Origin: Crenobacter cavernae
GTDB lineage: Bacteria; Pseudomonadota; Gammaproteobacteria; Burkholderiales; Chromobacteriaceae
NCBI RefSeq assembly: GCF_003355495.1
Contig: NZ_CP031337.1
Location: 1,865,001-1,929,000 of the forward strand
DNA: 64,000 nucleotides
Direction of reading: 5' to 3'
Shown in pieces: positions 1 through 9,939 of the stretch. Each line of letters starts with the position of its first letter. Positions within the stretch are counted from its first letter, which is position 1. The notes under the pieces are model-generated. The model had not been told where the DNA came from, searched no databases, and saw only the letters and a list, made by a program, of their open reading frames with translations. Position numbers and translations under genes: made by a program.

Positions 1-25
1 TTCCTCGTTGGTCGTGACGGGTGGA

Positions 26-31
26 TACAAT
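26..31 (+). promoter_or_regulatory. Possible -10 element upstream of the symporter gene
   Basis: TACAAT lies about 170 bases before the symporter start codon. No good -35 element was found at normal spacing. The same hexamer precedes kbl, glyQ and the class I fumarase in this window. The leader between it and the gene holds several GC-rich inverted repeats but no glycine-riboswitch core that I can recognise. Confidence 0.3.
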
Positions 32-198
32 ATTTTGCATCCCTGCATTGGAGGCCCGACCCGATCGAATCGTCGGGGACCCCGGCACGCATGAAAACTA
101 AAGGCCGGCCGGAGCATCATCCGGACCGAGCCGGATACGCGTGGCGCCGCCCTACCGGGCGGCACTGCTGTCGAAGCAGAAATAGAGGAACTCACACA

Positions 199-1698
199 AT
201 GAACGAGTTGGTGAACTGGATTAACGGCTATATCTGGAGCCCGGCGCTGATCTACCTGTGCCTGGGCGTCGGGCTGTACTTCTCGCTGCGCGGGCGCTTC
301 CTGCAGGTGCGGCACGTGAAGGAAATGGTGCGGCTGATGTTCGACGGCAAGAGCTCGGACAGCGGCGTGTCGTCGTTCCAGGCGCTGGCGATGACGCTGG
401 CCGGCCGCGTCGGCACCGGCAACATCGCCGGCGTGGCGACCGCGATCACCTTCGGCGGTCCGGGCGCGGTGTTCTGGATGTGGATGATGGCCTTCCTCGG
501 CGCGAGCTCGGCCTTCGTCGAATCGACGCTCGGCCAGATCTACAAGGAAAAGATCAACGGCGAATACCGCGGCGGCCCGGCCTTCTACATCGAGAAGGGC
601 CTCGGCATGAAGCGCTACGCGCTGGTGTTCGCGATCGCGACCATCTTCGCCTGCGGCGTGCTGCTGCCGGGCGTGCAGGCCAACAGCATCGCCGCCGGCT
701 TGCAGACCGCGATGGGCGTCACCCCCGAGGTAACCGCAGGCATCCTCGCCGTGATCCTCGGCTTCATCATCTTCGGCGGCGTGAAGCGTATCGCGTCGTT
801 CGCCGAGGTGGTGGTGCCGTTCATGGCGATCGGCTACGTCCTCGTCGCCGTCGCGATCGTCGCGTTGAACATCGACCAGCTGCCGTCGGTGCTGGCGCTG
901 ATCCTGAAAAGCGCCTTCGGCATGGACGCCGGTTTCGGCGCGATCCTGGGTCTGGCGATCCAGTGGGGCGTGAAGCGCGGCGTGTACTCGAACGAAGCCG
1001 GCCAGGGCACCGGCCCGCACGCGTCGAGCGCCGCCGCCGTCACCCACCCTGCCAAGCAGGGCCTGGTGCAGGGCTTCTCGGTCTACGTCGACACGCTGTT
1101 CGTGTGCTCGGCGACCGCCTTCATGCTCCTGATCACCGGCAAGTACAACGTGCAGGGCCCGGACGGCTCGGCGATGTTCACCGGCCTCTCTGGCGTGGCC
1201 GCCGGTCCGGGCTATACGCAGGACGCGCTCGAGTCGATCATGCCGGGCTTCGGTTCGATCTTCGTCGCGGTGGCGCTGTTCTTCTTCGCGTTCACGACCA
1301 TCGTCGCGTACTACTATATTGCTGAGACCAATATCGTCTACATCAACCGCAAGGTGCACCGCCCGTGGCTGACCCACGTGCTGAAGGTGGCGATCGTCTC
1401 GTCGACCATCTACGGCGCGGTGAAGACCGCCGAAGTGGCGTGGGGCCTGGGCGACATCGGCGTCGGCCTGATGGCGTGGCTGAACATCACCGCCATCCTG
1501 CTGCTGCAGAAGCCGGCATTCGCCGCGCTGCGCGACTACGAGGCGCAGAAGAAGGCCGGCCTCGACCCGGTGTTCGACCCGGTCAAGCTCGGCATCAAGG
1601 GCGCCGACTACTGGGTCGGCGGCAAGGGCGACAAAGAAGGCAAGGGCGAGGCGTCCGCGCCGCTCGGCCAACCCGTGCGCGACAGCCGCGGCAGCTAG
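199..1698 (+). CDS. Sodium:alanine/glycine symporter, AGCS family
   Basis: This is a 499-residue inner-membrane protein of the AGCS family (AlsT/DagA/CycA-like), which imports alanine or glycine with Na+. Visible family motifs are GTGNIAGVATAI near the N-terminus, RGGPAFYIEKGL, and NEAGQGTGPHAS after the middle of the protein, with about ten hydrophobic segments between. The reading frame is open further upstream, but ATG 199 follows AGAGGAA at a proper distance and gives the family N-terminus MNELVNWINGYIWSP. The C-terminal tail is charged and glycine-rich. A rho-independent terminator follows. The exact substrate cannot be told from sequence. Confidence 0.93.
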   Translation: MNELVNWINGYIWSPALIYLCLGVGLYFSLRGRFLQVRHVKEMVRLMFDGKSSDSGVSSFQALAMTLAGRVGTGNIAGVATAITFGGPGAVFWMWMMAFLGASSAFVESTLGQIYKEKINGEYRGGPAFYIEKGLGMKRYALVFAIATIFACGVLLPGVQANSIAAGLQTAMGVTPEVTAGILAVILGFIIFGGVKRIASFAEVVVPFMAIGYVLVAVAIVALNIDQLPSVLALILKSAFGMDAGFGAILGLAIQWGVKRGVYSNEAGQGTGPHASSAAAVTHPAKQGLVQGFSVYVDTLFVCSATAFMLLITGKYNVQGPDGSAMFTGLSGVAAGPGYTQDALESIMPGFGSIFVAVALFFFAFTTIVAYYYIAETNIVYINRKVHRPWLTHVLKVAIVSSTIYGAVKTAEVAWGLGDIGVGLMAWLNITAILLLQKPAFAALRDYEAQKKAGLDPVFDPVKLGIKGADYWVGGKGDKEGKGEASAPLGQPVRDSRGS

Positions 1699-1741
1699 CC
1701 CTGCCACGTGGCGGGCCGAGGGCCCGAGGAGTAAACTTCCA

Positions 1742-1772
1742 ACACGCCGAGCGTTCGGCGTGTTTTTTTTTT
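1742..1772 (+). terminator. Rho-independent terminator after the symporter gene
   Basis: The stem ACACGCCGA / TCGGCGTGT with a GCGT loop is followed by a run of ten T. Confidence 0.9.
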
Positions 1773-1821
1773 CGTCCGTCGTCAGGCGCGAGTCATGACG
1801 GCGGACCCGGAAGGTTTCACC

Positions 1822-2094
1822 ATGCAAGGTTTCAACTGGTTGTGGCTGCTCTTGATCGTCGGCCCCATCGTCACCGTGATCGGGACGCTGGCGCGCCTGG
1901 CGCGCAAAGAGCCGCCGCCCGATCTGCCCGACTCGGCCATCCCCGGCCGTCGCTTCGACGCCGACGCGCGCCGCGAGGCCACGCGCGCCGCGCTGGAAAA
2001 GCAGGGCAGACCGCGCACCTTGATCGAGCCCAGATCGGCCAAGCCGAAGACCGGCGGTGACGGTCATGACGATGACGGGAACTCGGCCGCTTGA
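1822..2094 (+). CDS. Small single-pass membrane protein of unknown function
   Basis: This 90-residue protein begins MQGFNWLWLLLIVGPIVTVI, one N-terminal membrane segment, then a basic, Arg/Ala-rich soluble part ending in an Asp/Asn-rich tail. The ATG at 1822 has GGAAGG seven bases upstream and is preferred over an in-frame ATG at 1795. It lies between the symporter terminator and hemB. I do not recognise a family. The match between start site, membrane segment and codon pattern makes a real gene likely. Confidence 0.6.
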   Translation: MQGFNWLWLLLIVGPIVTVIGTLARLARKEPPPDLPDSAIPGRRFDADARREATRAALEKQGRPRTLIEPRSAKPKTGGDGHDDDGNSAA

Positions 2095-2149
2095 GCCGCG
2101 TTCCTCGCCAGGTGGTTTCCAGCGTGATCATTTTTCCGACGAGAGCGAC

Positions 2150-3151
<1,002 letters not shown>

Positions 3152-3160
3152 CGACAGGTC

Positions 3161-3166
3161 TACAAT
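3161..3166 (+). promoter_or_regulatory. Possible -10 element for kbl-tdh
   Basis: TACAAT lies just after the hemB stop codon and before a hairpin with a T run at 3179-3215. If it is used, the hairpin would sit in the kbl leader as a possible attenuator and not only as the hemB terminator. No strong -35 was seen. Confidence 0.3.
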
Positions 3167-3178
3167 CGAATCAAGCCG

Positions 3179-3215
3179 AACGGCCGATCCGGAAGATCCC
3201 GGAGGCGGCCGTTTT
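3179..3215 (+). terminator. Hairpin with T run between hemB and kbl
   Basis: The arms AACGGCCG and CGGCCGTT enclose about 18 bases and end in five T. It most simply ends hemB transcription. Confidence 0.65.
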
Positions 3216-3259
3216 TGCGCGCGCCACCCGCGCGCCGATCCACTGCATCGGGGAGATTC

Positions 3260-4471
3260 ATGAACCACACCTATCTGGCCCACCTGGAAGCGGAGCTCGC
3301 CCATCTGCGCGACGACGGATTCGAGAAGCACGAGCGCGTGATCGCCAGCCCGCAGGGCGCGCACATCCATCTGGCCGACAACGGCCGCACGCTGCTGAAC
3401 TTCTGCGCCAACAATTATCTGGGCCTCGCCGACGACGCGCGGCTGATCGCCGCCGCCAAGGCCGGTCTCGACGCCTACGGCTACGGCTGCGCGTCGGTAC
3501 GCTTCATCTGCGGCACGCAGACGGTGCACAAGGAGCTCGAAGGCGCGATCTCGGCCTTCCTCGGCACCGACGACACCATCCTGTATTCGAGCTGTTTCGA
3601 CGCCAACGGCGGCGTGTTCGAGACGCTGTTGACCGACGACGACGCGGTGATCTCGGACGCGCTGAACCACGCGTCGATCATCGACGGCGTCAGGCTGTCG
3701 AAAGCGCGCCGCTACCGCTACGCCAACAACGACATGGTCGACCTCGAGGCGCAGCTGAAGGCGGCCGAGGAGGATGGCGCGCGCTTCAAGCTGATCGTCA
3801 CCGACGGCGTGTTCTCGATGGACGGCATCGTCGCTGACCTTGCGGGCATCTGCGACCTGGCCGACCAGTACGGCGCGCTGGTGATGGTCGACGACTCGCA
3901 CGCGGTCGGCTTCATGGGCGACACCGGCGCGGGTACACCCGAGCACTGCGGCGTCGCCGACCGGGTCGACCTCTACACCGGTACGCTCGGCAAGGCGCTC
4001 GGCGGCGCGTCGGGCGGCTACGTGTCGGGGCACGCGACGATGATCGCGCTGTTGCGCCAGCGTTCGCGGCCCTACCTGTTTTCCAACAGCCTCGCGCCGG
4101 CGATCGCCGCGGCCAGCCTCGAGGTGCTGAAGATCGTGAGCGAGGAGGGCGCCGTGCTGCGCGCGCGGCTCAAGACCAACGCCGAGCGCTTCCGCGCCGG
4201 CATGAGCGCCGCCGGCTTCACGCTGGTGCCGGGCGGGCATCCGATCATCCCGGTGATGCTCGGCGACGCGGCGCTCGCGGCCGGGATGGCGGCCAAGCTC
4301 TTGGAAGAGGGCGTGTACGTGACCGGCTTTTCCTACCCGGTGGTGCCGCGCGGCGCGGCGCGCATCCGCACGCAGATGTCGGCCGGCCACAGCGAGGCCG
4401 ATATCGACGCCGCGATCGCCGCCTTCGCCAAGGTTGGCCGAGCCCTCGGCGTGATCCGTATCGACCGTTGA
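3260..4471 (+). CDS. kbl: 2-amino-3-ketobutyrate coenzyme A ligase (glycine C-acetyltransferase)
   Basis: Kbl cleaves 2-amino-3-ketobutyrate with CoA to glycine and acetyl-CoA, the second step of threonine breakdown. This 403-residue PLP enzyme of the alpha-oxoamine synthase family has the expected ANNYLGLADD start region, the SDALNHASIIDGVRL substrate and cofactor region, DDSHAVGFMG, and the PLP-lysine motif GTLGKALGGASGGY. ATG 3260 follows GGGGAGATTC. An in-frame ATG at 3215 overlaps the hairpin and is unlikely. tdh follows after 13 bases, so the two form the usual threonine-degradation operon. An exact copy of the repeated word lies near the 3' end and encodes KVGRA. Confidence 0.96.
   Translation: MNHTYLAHLEAELAHLRDDGFEKHERVIASPQGAHIHLADNGRTLLNFCANNYLGLADDARLIAAAKAGLDAYGYGCASVRFICGTQTVHKELEGAISAFLGTDDTILYSSCFDANGGVFETLLTDDDAVISDALNHASIIDGVRLSKARRYRYANNDMVDLEAQLKAAEEDGARFKLIVTDGVFSMDGIVADLAGICDLADQYGALVMVDDSHAVGFMGDTGAGTPEHCGVADRVDLYTGTLGKALGGASGGYVSGHATMIALLRQRSRPYLFSNSLAPAIAAASLEVLKIVSEEGAVLRARLKTNAERFRAGMSAAGFTLVPGGHPIIPVMLGDAALAAGMAAKLLEEGVYVTGFSYPVVPRGAARIRTQMSAGHSEADIDAAIAAFAKVGRALGVIRIDR
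4431..4442 (+). repeat. Uptake-like word (exact copy)
   Basis: AGGTTGGCCGAG in the 3' end of kbl; the longer match AAGGTTGGCCGAGCC starts at 4430. Confidence 0.75.
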
Positions 4472-4484
4472 ACAAGGGGACACC

Positions 4485-5513
4485 ATGCGCGCACTCGCCA
4501 AACTGCAGGCCGGACCCGGGTTGACGCTGACGCGGCTCGCCCGCCCCGAGGTCGGCCACAACGACGTGCTGATCCGCATCACCAAGACCGCGATCTGCGG
4601 CACCGACCTCCACATCTGGAACTGGGACGAATGGGCGCAGAAGACCATCCCGGTGCCGATGCAGGTCGGCCACGAGTACGTCGGCGTGATCGAGGCGATG
4701 GGCTCCGAGGTCGAGGGCTTCAAGGTCGGCGACCGCGTGTCGGGCGAAGGCCACATCACCTGCGGCTACTGCCGCAACTGCCGCGCCGGGCGCCGCCACC
4801 TGTGCCGCAACACCGTCGGCGTCGGCGTGAACCGGCCCGGCGCCTTCGCCGATTACCTGGTCATTCCCGCGTTCAACGCCTTCCACATCCCCGACGAGAT
4901 AAGCGACGACCTCGCGGCGATCTTCGACCCGTTCGGCAACGCGGTGCACACCGCGCTCGCGTACAACCTGGTCGGCGAGGACGTGCTGATCACCGGCGCC
5001 GGGCCGATCGGCATCATGGCCGCCGCGGTCGCGCGCTTCGTCGGCGCGCGCCACGTCGTCATCACCGACGTCAACGACTTCCGGCTCGAGCTCGCGCGGA
5101 AGATGGGCGCGAGCCGCACGGTGAACGTCGCGAGTGAGGACCTGAAGGCGGTGATGGCGGAACTCGGCATGCACGAGGGCTTCGACGTCGGCCTCGAGAT
5201 GTCGGGCCACCCGGTCGCCTTCCGCCAGATGCTCGACGTGATGAACCACGGCGGCAAGGTCGCGCTGTTGGGCATCCCGCCGAGCGAGACGGCGATCGAC
5301 TGGAACCAGGTGATCTTCAAGGGGCTGGAGATCCGCGGCATCTACGGGCGCGAGATGTTCGAGACCTGGTACAAGATGGTCGCGCTGTTGCAGTCGGGTC
5401 TCGACCTTTCTCCGATAGTCACCCATCACTTCCCGGTCGAACGCTACCAGGAAGGGTTCGACGCGATGCTGTCCGGCCGCTCGGGCAAGGTGGTGCTCGA
5501 CTGGCGTGTGTAA
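4485..5513 (+). CDS. tdh: L-threonine 3-dehydrogenase
   Basis: Tdh oxidises threonine to 2-amino-3-ketobutyrate with NAD+, which Kbl then cleaves. The protein is 342 residues, typical for this zinc alcohol-dehydrogenase family. The catalytic zinc region ICGTDLHIW and GHEYVGVI, the structural zinc cysteines in CGYCRNCRAGRRHLC, and the Rossmann motif ITGAGPIGIMAAA are all visible. The start has GGGGAC eight bases upstream. An inverted repeat of the repeated word stands directly behind the stop codon as probable terminator. Confidence 0.97.
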   Translation: MRALAKLQAGPGLTLTRLARPEVGHNDVLIRITKTAICGTDLHIWNWDEWAQKTIPVPMQVGHEYVGVIEAMGSEVEGFKVGDRVSGEGHITCGYCRNCRAGRRHLCRNTVGVGVNRPGAFADYLVIPAFNAFHIPDEISDDLAAIFDPFGNAVHTALAYNLVGEDVLITGAGPIGIMAAAVARFVGARHVVITDVNDFRLELARKMGASRTVNVASEDLKAVMAELGMHEGFDVGLEMSGHPVAFRQMLDVMNHGGKVALLGIPPSETAIDWNQVIFKGLEIRGIYGREMFETWYKMVALLQSGLDLSPIVTHHFPVERYQEGFDAMLSGRSGKVVLDWRV

Positions 5514-5523
5514 GTGGGTAAAG

Positions 5524-5552
5524 CAAGGTTGGCCGAGCCTCGGCCAACCTTG
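5524..5552. terminator. Inverted repeat of the uptake-like word behind tdh
   Basis: CAAGGTTGGCCGAG and its exact reverse complement stand one base apart, giving a perfect 14-bp stem. Each arm holds the full 12-base word (5526-5537 and 5539-5550). There is no long T run. It resembles the paired uptake sequences that act as terminators in Neisseria. Confidence 0.7.
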
Positions 5553-5643
5553 TCGATGCCGGGCTTGCGCTAGGCCAATGTCATGGCTAACATCGGCGCC
5601 TCCTGTCCTTGTCTGGGAGCGGCATCGCTCGACGACCCCAACC

Positions 5644-6387
5644 ATGTTTCGACGCTTTCTCGCCGGCGTGCTTGCCGCACTCTTCGCCCTGTCGACCGCG
5701 CACGCCGCGCCGTCGGCGCCGATGCGCGTCGGCGTGGAAAAGCTCGATTACTACCCTTTCTACGCCAGCGACGGCAAGCGCTACTGGGGCTACGCGCGCG
5801 ACCTGATGGACGCTTACGCCGCGGCGCGCGGCCAGCGCTTCCACTACGAGCCGCTGCCGGTCGCCGAGCTGTTCCGGCTGTTTCTCGGCAGCGACCGGCT
5901 CGACTTCAAGTTTCCCGACAACCCGCGCTGGAGCGAGGCCGACAAGACGGGCAAGACGGTGCGCTACAGCCAGCCGGTCGGCGTGCTGACCGAGGGGCTG
6001 GTGGTGCGGCGCGCCGGGCTCGGCCAACCGTTGTCGCGGCTGCGCACCGTCGGCATCGTCAAGGGCTTCATGCCGAGTTCGATCGCGCGCGCGCTGCGTC
6101 GCGGCGAGATTTCCCTCGTAGAGAGCCCCAGCCTCGACGCGCTGTTCCAGCAACTGGCGATCGGCCGGCTCGACGCGGTCTACGTCGAACTGCAGGTCGC
6201 GCGCCAGCGCCTTGCCTTCCTGAAGCTCGACAAGCAGCTCGCGCCCGACCCGACCTTGCCGGCCGACCGCCACGAATTGCGTCTCTCCAGCCGCCTCCAC
6301 CCCGAGCGCATCGCCGACTTCGACCGCTTTCTTGTCGACGACGCCGAACGCGTGCGCGAACTCAAGCGCCGCTACGGCCTGCTCTAG
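5644..6387 (+). CDS. Periplasmic solute-binding-type protein
   Basis: This 247-residue protein has a signal peptide (MFRRFLAGVLAALFALSTAHAA) and then the pattern of family 3 extracellular solute-binding proteins: an early VGVEKLDYYPFYA segment, a YARDLMDAYAAARG helix, and a RTVGIVKGF segment at the start of the second lobe. It is short for the family and no transporter genes stand nearby, so it may be an orphan binding protein or sensor. ATG 5644 is chosen because it begins the signal peptide; the frame is open upstream through the inverted repeat. The ligand is unknown. Confidence 0.75.
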   Translation: MFRRFLAGVLAALFALSTAHAAPSAPMRVGVEKLDYYPFYASDGKRYWGYARDLMDAYAAARGQRFHYEPLPVAELFRLFLGSDRLDFKFPDNPRWSEADKTGKTVRYSQPVGVLTEGLVVRRAGLGQPLSRLRTVGIVKGFMPSSIARALRRGEISLVESPSLDALFQQLAIGRLDAVYVELQVARQRLAFLKLDKQLAPDPTLPADRHELRLSSRLHPERIADFDRFLVDDAERVRELKRRYGLL

Positions 6388-6452
6388 ACGCTCCGTTCTC
6401 CTCGGCGTGGCGCGCTCGGGCGCGCTTGCTTTTCCGCTCTGGCGCTTAACAG

Positions 6453-6458
6453 TACAAT
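6453..6458 (+). promoter_or_regulatory. Possible -10 element for glyQ
   Basis: TACAAT lies 32 bases before the glyQ start. A weak TTTTCC-like -35 stands about 17 bases upstream. Confidence 0.4.
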
Positions 6459-6490
6459 CGGCGTTTATTTCTCCGACCGTCCATCGCCCT

Positions 6491-7384
6491 ATGCTGACTT
6501 TCCAGGAAATCATCCTCACGCTGCAGCACTACTGGAACCGCCAGGGTTGCGCCTTGCTGCAGCCCTACGATACCGAAGTCGGTGCCGGCACCTCGCACAC
6601 CGCCACCTTCCTGCGCGCGCTCGGCCCAGAGCCGTGGAACGCCGCCTATGTGCAGCCGTCGCGCAGGCCGAAAGACGGCCGCTACGGCGAGAACCCGAAC
6701 CGGCTGTTCCAGCACCACCAGTTCCAGGTGGTGCTCAAGCCGTCGCCGCCGGACATCCAGGACCTCTACCTCGGTTCGCTCAAAGAGCTGGGCCTCGACC
6801 CGACCGTGCACGACATCCGTTTCGTCGAGGACGACTGGGAAAACCCGACGCTGGGCGCCTGGGGCCTCGGCTGGGAAGTATGGCTGAACGGCATGGAAGT
6901 GACGCAGTTCACCTACTTCCAGCAGGTCGGCGGCCTCGACTGCAAGCCGGTGCTCGGCGAGATCACCTACGGCCTCGAGCGGCTGGCGATGTACCTGCAG
7001 AACATCGAAAATGTCTACGAACTGGTGTGGACCCGCTTGCCGGACGGCACGCCGGTGACCTACGGCGACGTGTTCTTCCAGAACGAGGTCGAGCAGTCGA
7101 AGTACGCTTTCGAGCACAGCAACGTCGAGCTCTTGTTCCGCCAGTTCAACGACTACGAGGCGGAAGCCAAGCGTCTTTTGGACGCCGGCCTGCCGCTGCC
7201 GGGCTACGAGATGATCCTCAAGGCCGGCCACACCTTCAACCTGCTCGACGCGCGCGGTTCGATCTCGGTCACCGAACGCGCCGCCTACATCGGCCGCATC
7301 CGCAACCTGGCGCGCGGCGTGGCGCAGGCCTACTACGACTCGCGCGAAGCGCTCGGCTTCCCGATGCTCGCCAAGGCCGACTGA
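6491..7384 (+). CDS. glyQ: Glycine-tRNA ligase alpha subunit
   Basis: GlyQ is the catalytic subunit of the two-subunit bacterial glycyl-tRNA synthetase. The 297-residue protein starts MLTFQEIILTLQHYWNRQGC and shows the conserved QPYDTEVGAGTSHTATFLRA, QPSRRPKDGRYGENPNRL (in overlapping parts) and GLDCKPVLGEITYGLERL segments, all typical. The true start is at 6491; the frame is open further upstream. Its stop overlaps the start of the next small gene by ATGA, and glyS follows that gene in the same way, so the three are co-translated. Confidence 0.97.
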   Translation: MLTFQEIILTLQHYWNRQGCALLQPYDTEVGAGTSHTATFLRALGPEPWNAAYVQPSRRPKDGRYGENPNRLFQHHQFQVVLKPSPPDIQDLYLGSLKELGLDPTVHDIRFVEDDWENPTLGAWGLGWEVWLNGMEVTQFTYFQQVGGLDCKPVLGEITYGLERLAMYLQNIENVYELVWTRLPDGTPVTYGDVFFQNEVEQSKYAFEHSNVELLFRQFNDYEAEAKRLLDAGLPLPGYEMILKAGHTFNLLDARGSISVTERAAYIGRIRNLARGVAQAYYDSREALGFPMLAKAD

Positions 7385-7815
7385 TGACGCGCTGGCCGGC
7401 ACTGATCGCCTTGCTCGCCGCTCCGCTCGCACACGCCGCCGACTGGCAGGTGTACGAAAGCGGCGACGCGCTCGAGCTTGCCATCGACCGCGACGCGGTC
7501 TGGCGCGAGAACGGGCTGGTCCATTTCGTGAACCAGGAGCGCTTTGCCGAGAAGCGGTACGACAAACGCTACGACGTTCGCTACGCCATCCGGCGCAGCG
7601 TCGGCTGGGCCGACTGCGAAAAGAGCCGCTACGCGCTGGTGTCGTCCAGCTACCACAGCGCCTCCGGGCGCTCGCTCTACGCGACGCTATTCCCGCTGCA
7701 GCGCTACAACCGCAGCTGGCAGCCCGTCTACGAGGGCTCGGTCGCCGACGCGATGTTGACGCGGGTGTGCGAGCTCGGCCGAAACGCTCCGAACAAGAAA
7801 TCACCGAAACCATGA
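7384..7815 (+). CDS. Small exported protein between glyQ and glyS, surface-adhesin-E-like
   Basis: The 143-residue protein has a signal peptide (MTRWPALIALLAAPLAHAA) followed by ADWQVYESGDALELAIDRDAV, a pattern like the small exported proteins called surface-adhesin E. Two cysteines (in WADCEKSRY and RVCELG) could form a disulphide. It overlaps both glyQ and glyS by four bases. Insertion of an exported protein between the two synthetase genes is seen in some betaproteobacteria, but its role is unknown to me. Export is well supported; the family is a guess. Confidence 0.7.
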   Translation: MTRWPALIALLAAPLAHAADWQVYESGDALELAIDRDAVWRENGLVHFVNQERFAEKRYDKRYDVRYAIRRSVGWADCEKSRYALVSSSYHSASGRSLYATLFPLQRYNRSWQPVYEGSVADAMLTRVCELGRNAPNKKSPKP

Positions 7816-9872
7816 ACGCAACCCTGCTGATCGAACTGTTTACCGAGGAACTGCCGCCCAAGGCGCTTCCCAAATTGGCGGCCAGTTTCGCCGACACCAT
7901 CGCCGAGGAACTGAAGAAGCTGCAGTTCGTCGGAGAAGACGCCGAGGCGCATATCTTCGCCAGCCCGCGCCGTCTGGCGGTCAGCCTGCCGGCCGTGCTC
8001 GCGGTGCAACCCGAGCAGCACATCGTGCGCAAGGGCCCGTCGCTGGCCGCCGGCATGAAGGACGGTGCGCCGACGAAAGCCCTAGAAGGCTTTGCCCGCT
8101 CCTGCGGCGTCGACGTCAGCCAGTTGACCGTCAGCAACGACGGCAAGCAGGACGTGTACGCCTTCGAATCGACCAGGGCCGGCGAGCCGCTCGCCGCTGT
8201 GCTGTCGGGCATCGTCGCGCTGGCGCTGAAGAAACTGCCGGCACCCAAGCTGATGCGCTGGGCCGATCTGGACTACCAGTTCGTGCGCCCGGTGCACGGC
8301 CTGACGATGCTGCACGGCGCCGACGTGGTGCCGGGCGAGGTGCTCGGCTTTGCGAGCGGCCGCGTCACCGGCGGCCACCGCTTCCTGTCGGCCGGCGACG
8401 TGTCGATTCCCGACGCCGACAGCTACGCGCGCACGCTGTTCGAAGAGGGCAAGGTCGTCGCCAGCTTCGACGCACGCAGCAAGCTGGTGCGCACCCGTCT
8501 CGAAGACCACGCGAAGAAGCTTGGCGCGACCATCGCCGCCGACGACGCGCTGTTCGCCGAGGTGAGCGCGCTGGTCGAATGGCCGGCGGTGCTCGAGGCG
8601 GGTTTCGAGGAAGAATTCCTCGAGGTGCCGCAGGAATGCCTGATCCTGACCATGCAGCAGAACCAGAAATACTTCCCGCTCTTGGACGGCAACGGCAAGC
8701 TGATGAACCGCTTCCTCTTGGTGTCGAACATCGAGGCGGCCGACACTAGCCACGTGATCCACGGCAACGAGCGCGTGCTGCGCGCGCGCCTGTCCGACGC
8801 CAAGTTCTTCTTCGAGCAGGACCAGAAGCGCAAGCTCGACGCGCGCGTGCCGAAGTTGGCCGAGGTCGTCTACCACAACCAGATCGGCAGCCAGCTCGCG
8901 CGCGTCGCGCGCCTCGAGACGCTGGCGGGCGAGATCGCCAGCATGCTCGGCGCCGACCGTGCGCTCGCCGGCCGTGCCGCCTACCTCGCGAAGGCCGACC
9001 TGCTGACCGACATGGTCGGCGAGTTCCCCGAGCTGCAGGGCATCATGGGCCGCTACTACGCGCGGCTCGACGGCGAGCCGGTCGAGGTCGCCGACGCGAT
9101 CGAGGACCACTACCGTCCGCGCTTCGCCGGTGACGAACTGCCGCACGGCGCGATCGCGCAGTCGGTCGCGCTGGCCGACAAGCTCGAGACCATCGTCGGC
9201 ATCTGGGGCATCGGCCTGATCCCGACCGGCGACAAGGACCCGTTCGCGCTGCGCCGCGCCGCGCTCGGCGTCTTGCGCATGCTGCTCGACGCCCCGCTCG
9301 ACGCGAAGGCGCTGCTCGAGGCCGCCGCCGCATCGTTCCCGGACGACAGGCTCTCGGCCAACGTCGCCGACGAGGTGTACGCCTTCATGCTCGAGCGGCT
9401 GAAGAACCTGCTGGCCGCCGAGCACCGCGGCGACGAGGTCGACGCGGTGCTCGCGCTGTCGCCGGCGCGTCTGGACGAAGTGCGCGCGGTGCTCGCCGCA
9501 GTCGCCGAATTCCGCCGCCTGCCGGAAGCGGCCGCGCTCGCCGCAGCCAACAAGCGCGTGAAGAACATCCTGAAGAAGGCCGAAGGCGCAGTCGGCGCGG
9601 TTGACGCCGCGCTTTTGTCCGAAGACGCCGAGCGCGCGCTGTCGGACGCGATCGAACAGCTGGCGCCTCAAGTGGAAGCCAAGTTCGCCGCGCACGACTT
9701 CACCGGCGCGCTGACGCTGCTCGCCGGCCTGAAGGCCCCGGTCGACTCTTTCTTCGATTCGGTGATGGTGATGGCCGACGACGCGGCGGTGCGTGCCAAC
9801 CGCATCGCGCTGCTCTCGCGTCTGTCGGGCCTGTTCAACCGCGTGGCCGACATCTCCTTGCTGGCCGACTGA
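7812..9872 (+). CDS. glyS: Glycine-tRNA ligase beta subunit
   Basis: GlyS binds tRNA-Gly and is needed with GlyQ for charging. The 686-residue protein has the normal start MNATLLIELFTEELPPKALP, the central ECLILTMQQNQKYFPL and NERVLRARLSDAKFFFEQD segments, and a C-terminal DALR-type anticodon-binding domain (about residues 580-680). The start overlaps the stop of the preceding gene (ATGA). It contains two matches to the 9-base core word (8857, 9353). An inverted repeat of the word follows the stop. Confidence 0.97.
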   Translation: MNATLLIELFTEELPPKALPKLAASFADTIAEELKKLQFVGEDAEAHIFASPRRLAVSLPAVLAVQPEQHIVRKGPSLAAGMKDGAPTKALEGFARSCGVDVSQLTVSNDGKQDVYAFESTRAGEPLAAVLSGIVALALKKLPAPKLMRWADLDYQFVRPVHGLTMLHGADVVPGEVLGFASGRVTGGHRFLSAGDVSIPDADSYARTLFEEGKVVASFDARSKLVRTRLEDHAKKLGATIAADDALFAEVSALVEWPAVLEAGFEEEFLEVPQECLILTMQQNQKYFPLLDGNGKLMNRFLLVSNIEAADTSHVIHGNERVLRARLSDAKFFFEQDQKRKLDARVPKLAEVVYHNQIGSQLARVARLETLAGEIASMLGADRALAGRAAYLAKADLLTDMVGEFPELQGIMGRYYARLDGEPVEVADAIEDHYRPRFAGDELPHGAIAQSVALADKLETIVGIWGIGLIPTGDKDPFALRRAALGVLRMLLDAPLDAKALLEAAAASFPDDRLSANVADEVYAFMLERLKNLLAAEHRGDEVDAVLALSPARLDEVRAVLAAVAEFRRLPEAAALAAANKRVKNILKKAEGAVGAVDAALLSEDAERALSDAIEQLAPQVEAKFAAHDFTGALTLLAGLKAPVDSFFDSVMVMADDAAVRANRIALLSRLSGLFNRVADISLLAD

Positions 9873-9880
9873 AGCTGCCA

Positions 9881-9915
9881 GGGTTGGCCGAGCCCCGACA
9901 GGGCTCGGCCAACCC
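9881..9915. terminator. Inverted repeat of the uptake-like word behind glyS
   Basis: GGGTTGGCCGAGCCC (9881-9895), a 5-base loop, then the exact reverse complement (9901-9915). The strong stem lacks a T run. It separates glyS from gmhB and is a probable transcription end. Confidence 0.7.
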
Positions 9916-9939
9916 AGATTTCCTACAGGGCACAAGCGC

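Noticed and set aside
32..198. Possible glycine riboswitch before the AGCS symporter
   Set aside because: The conserved core of the glycine aptamer was not seen; only generic GC-rich inverted repeats are present.
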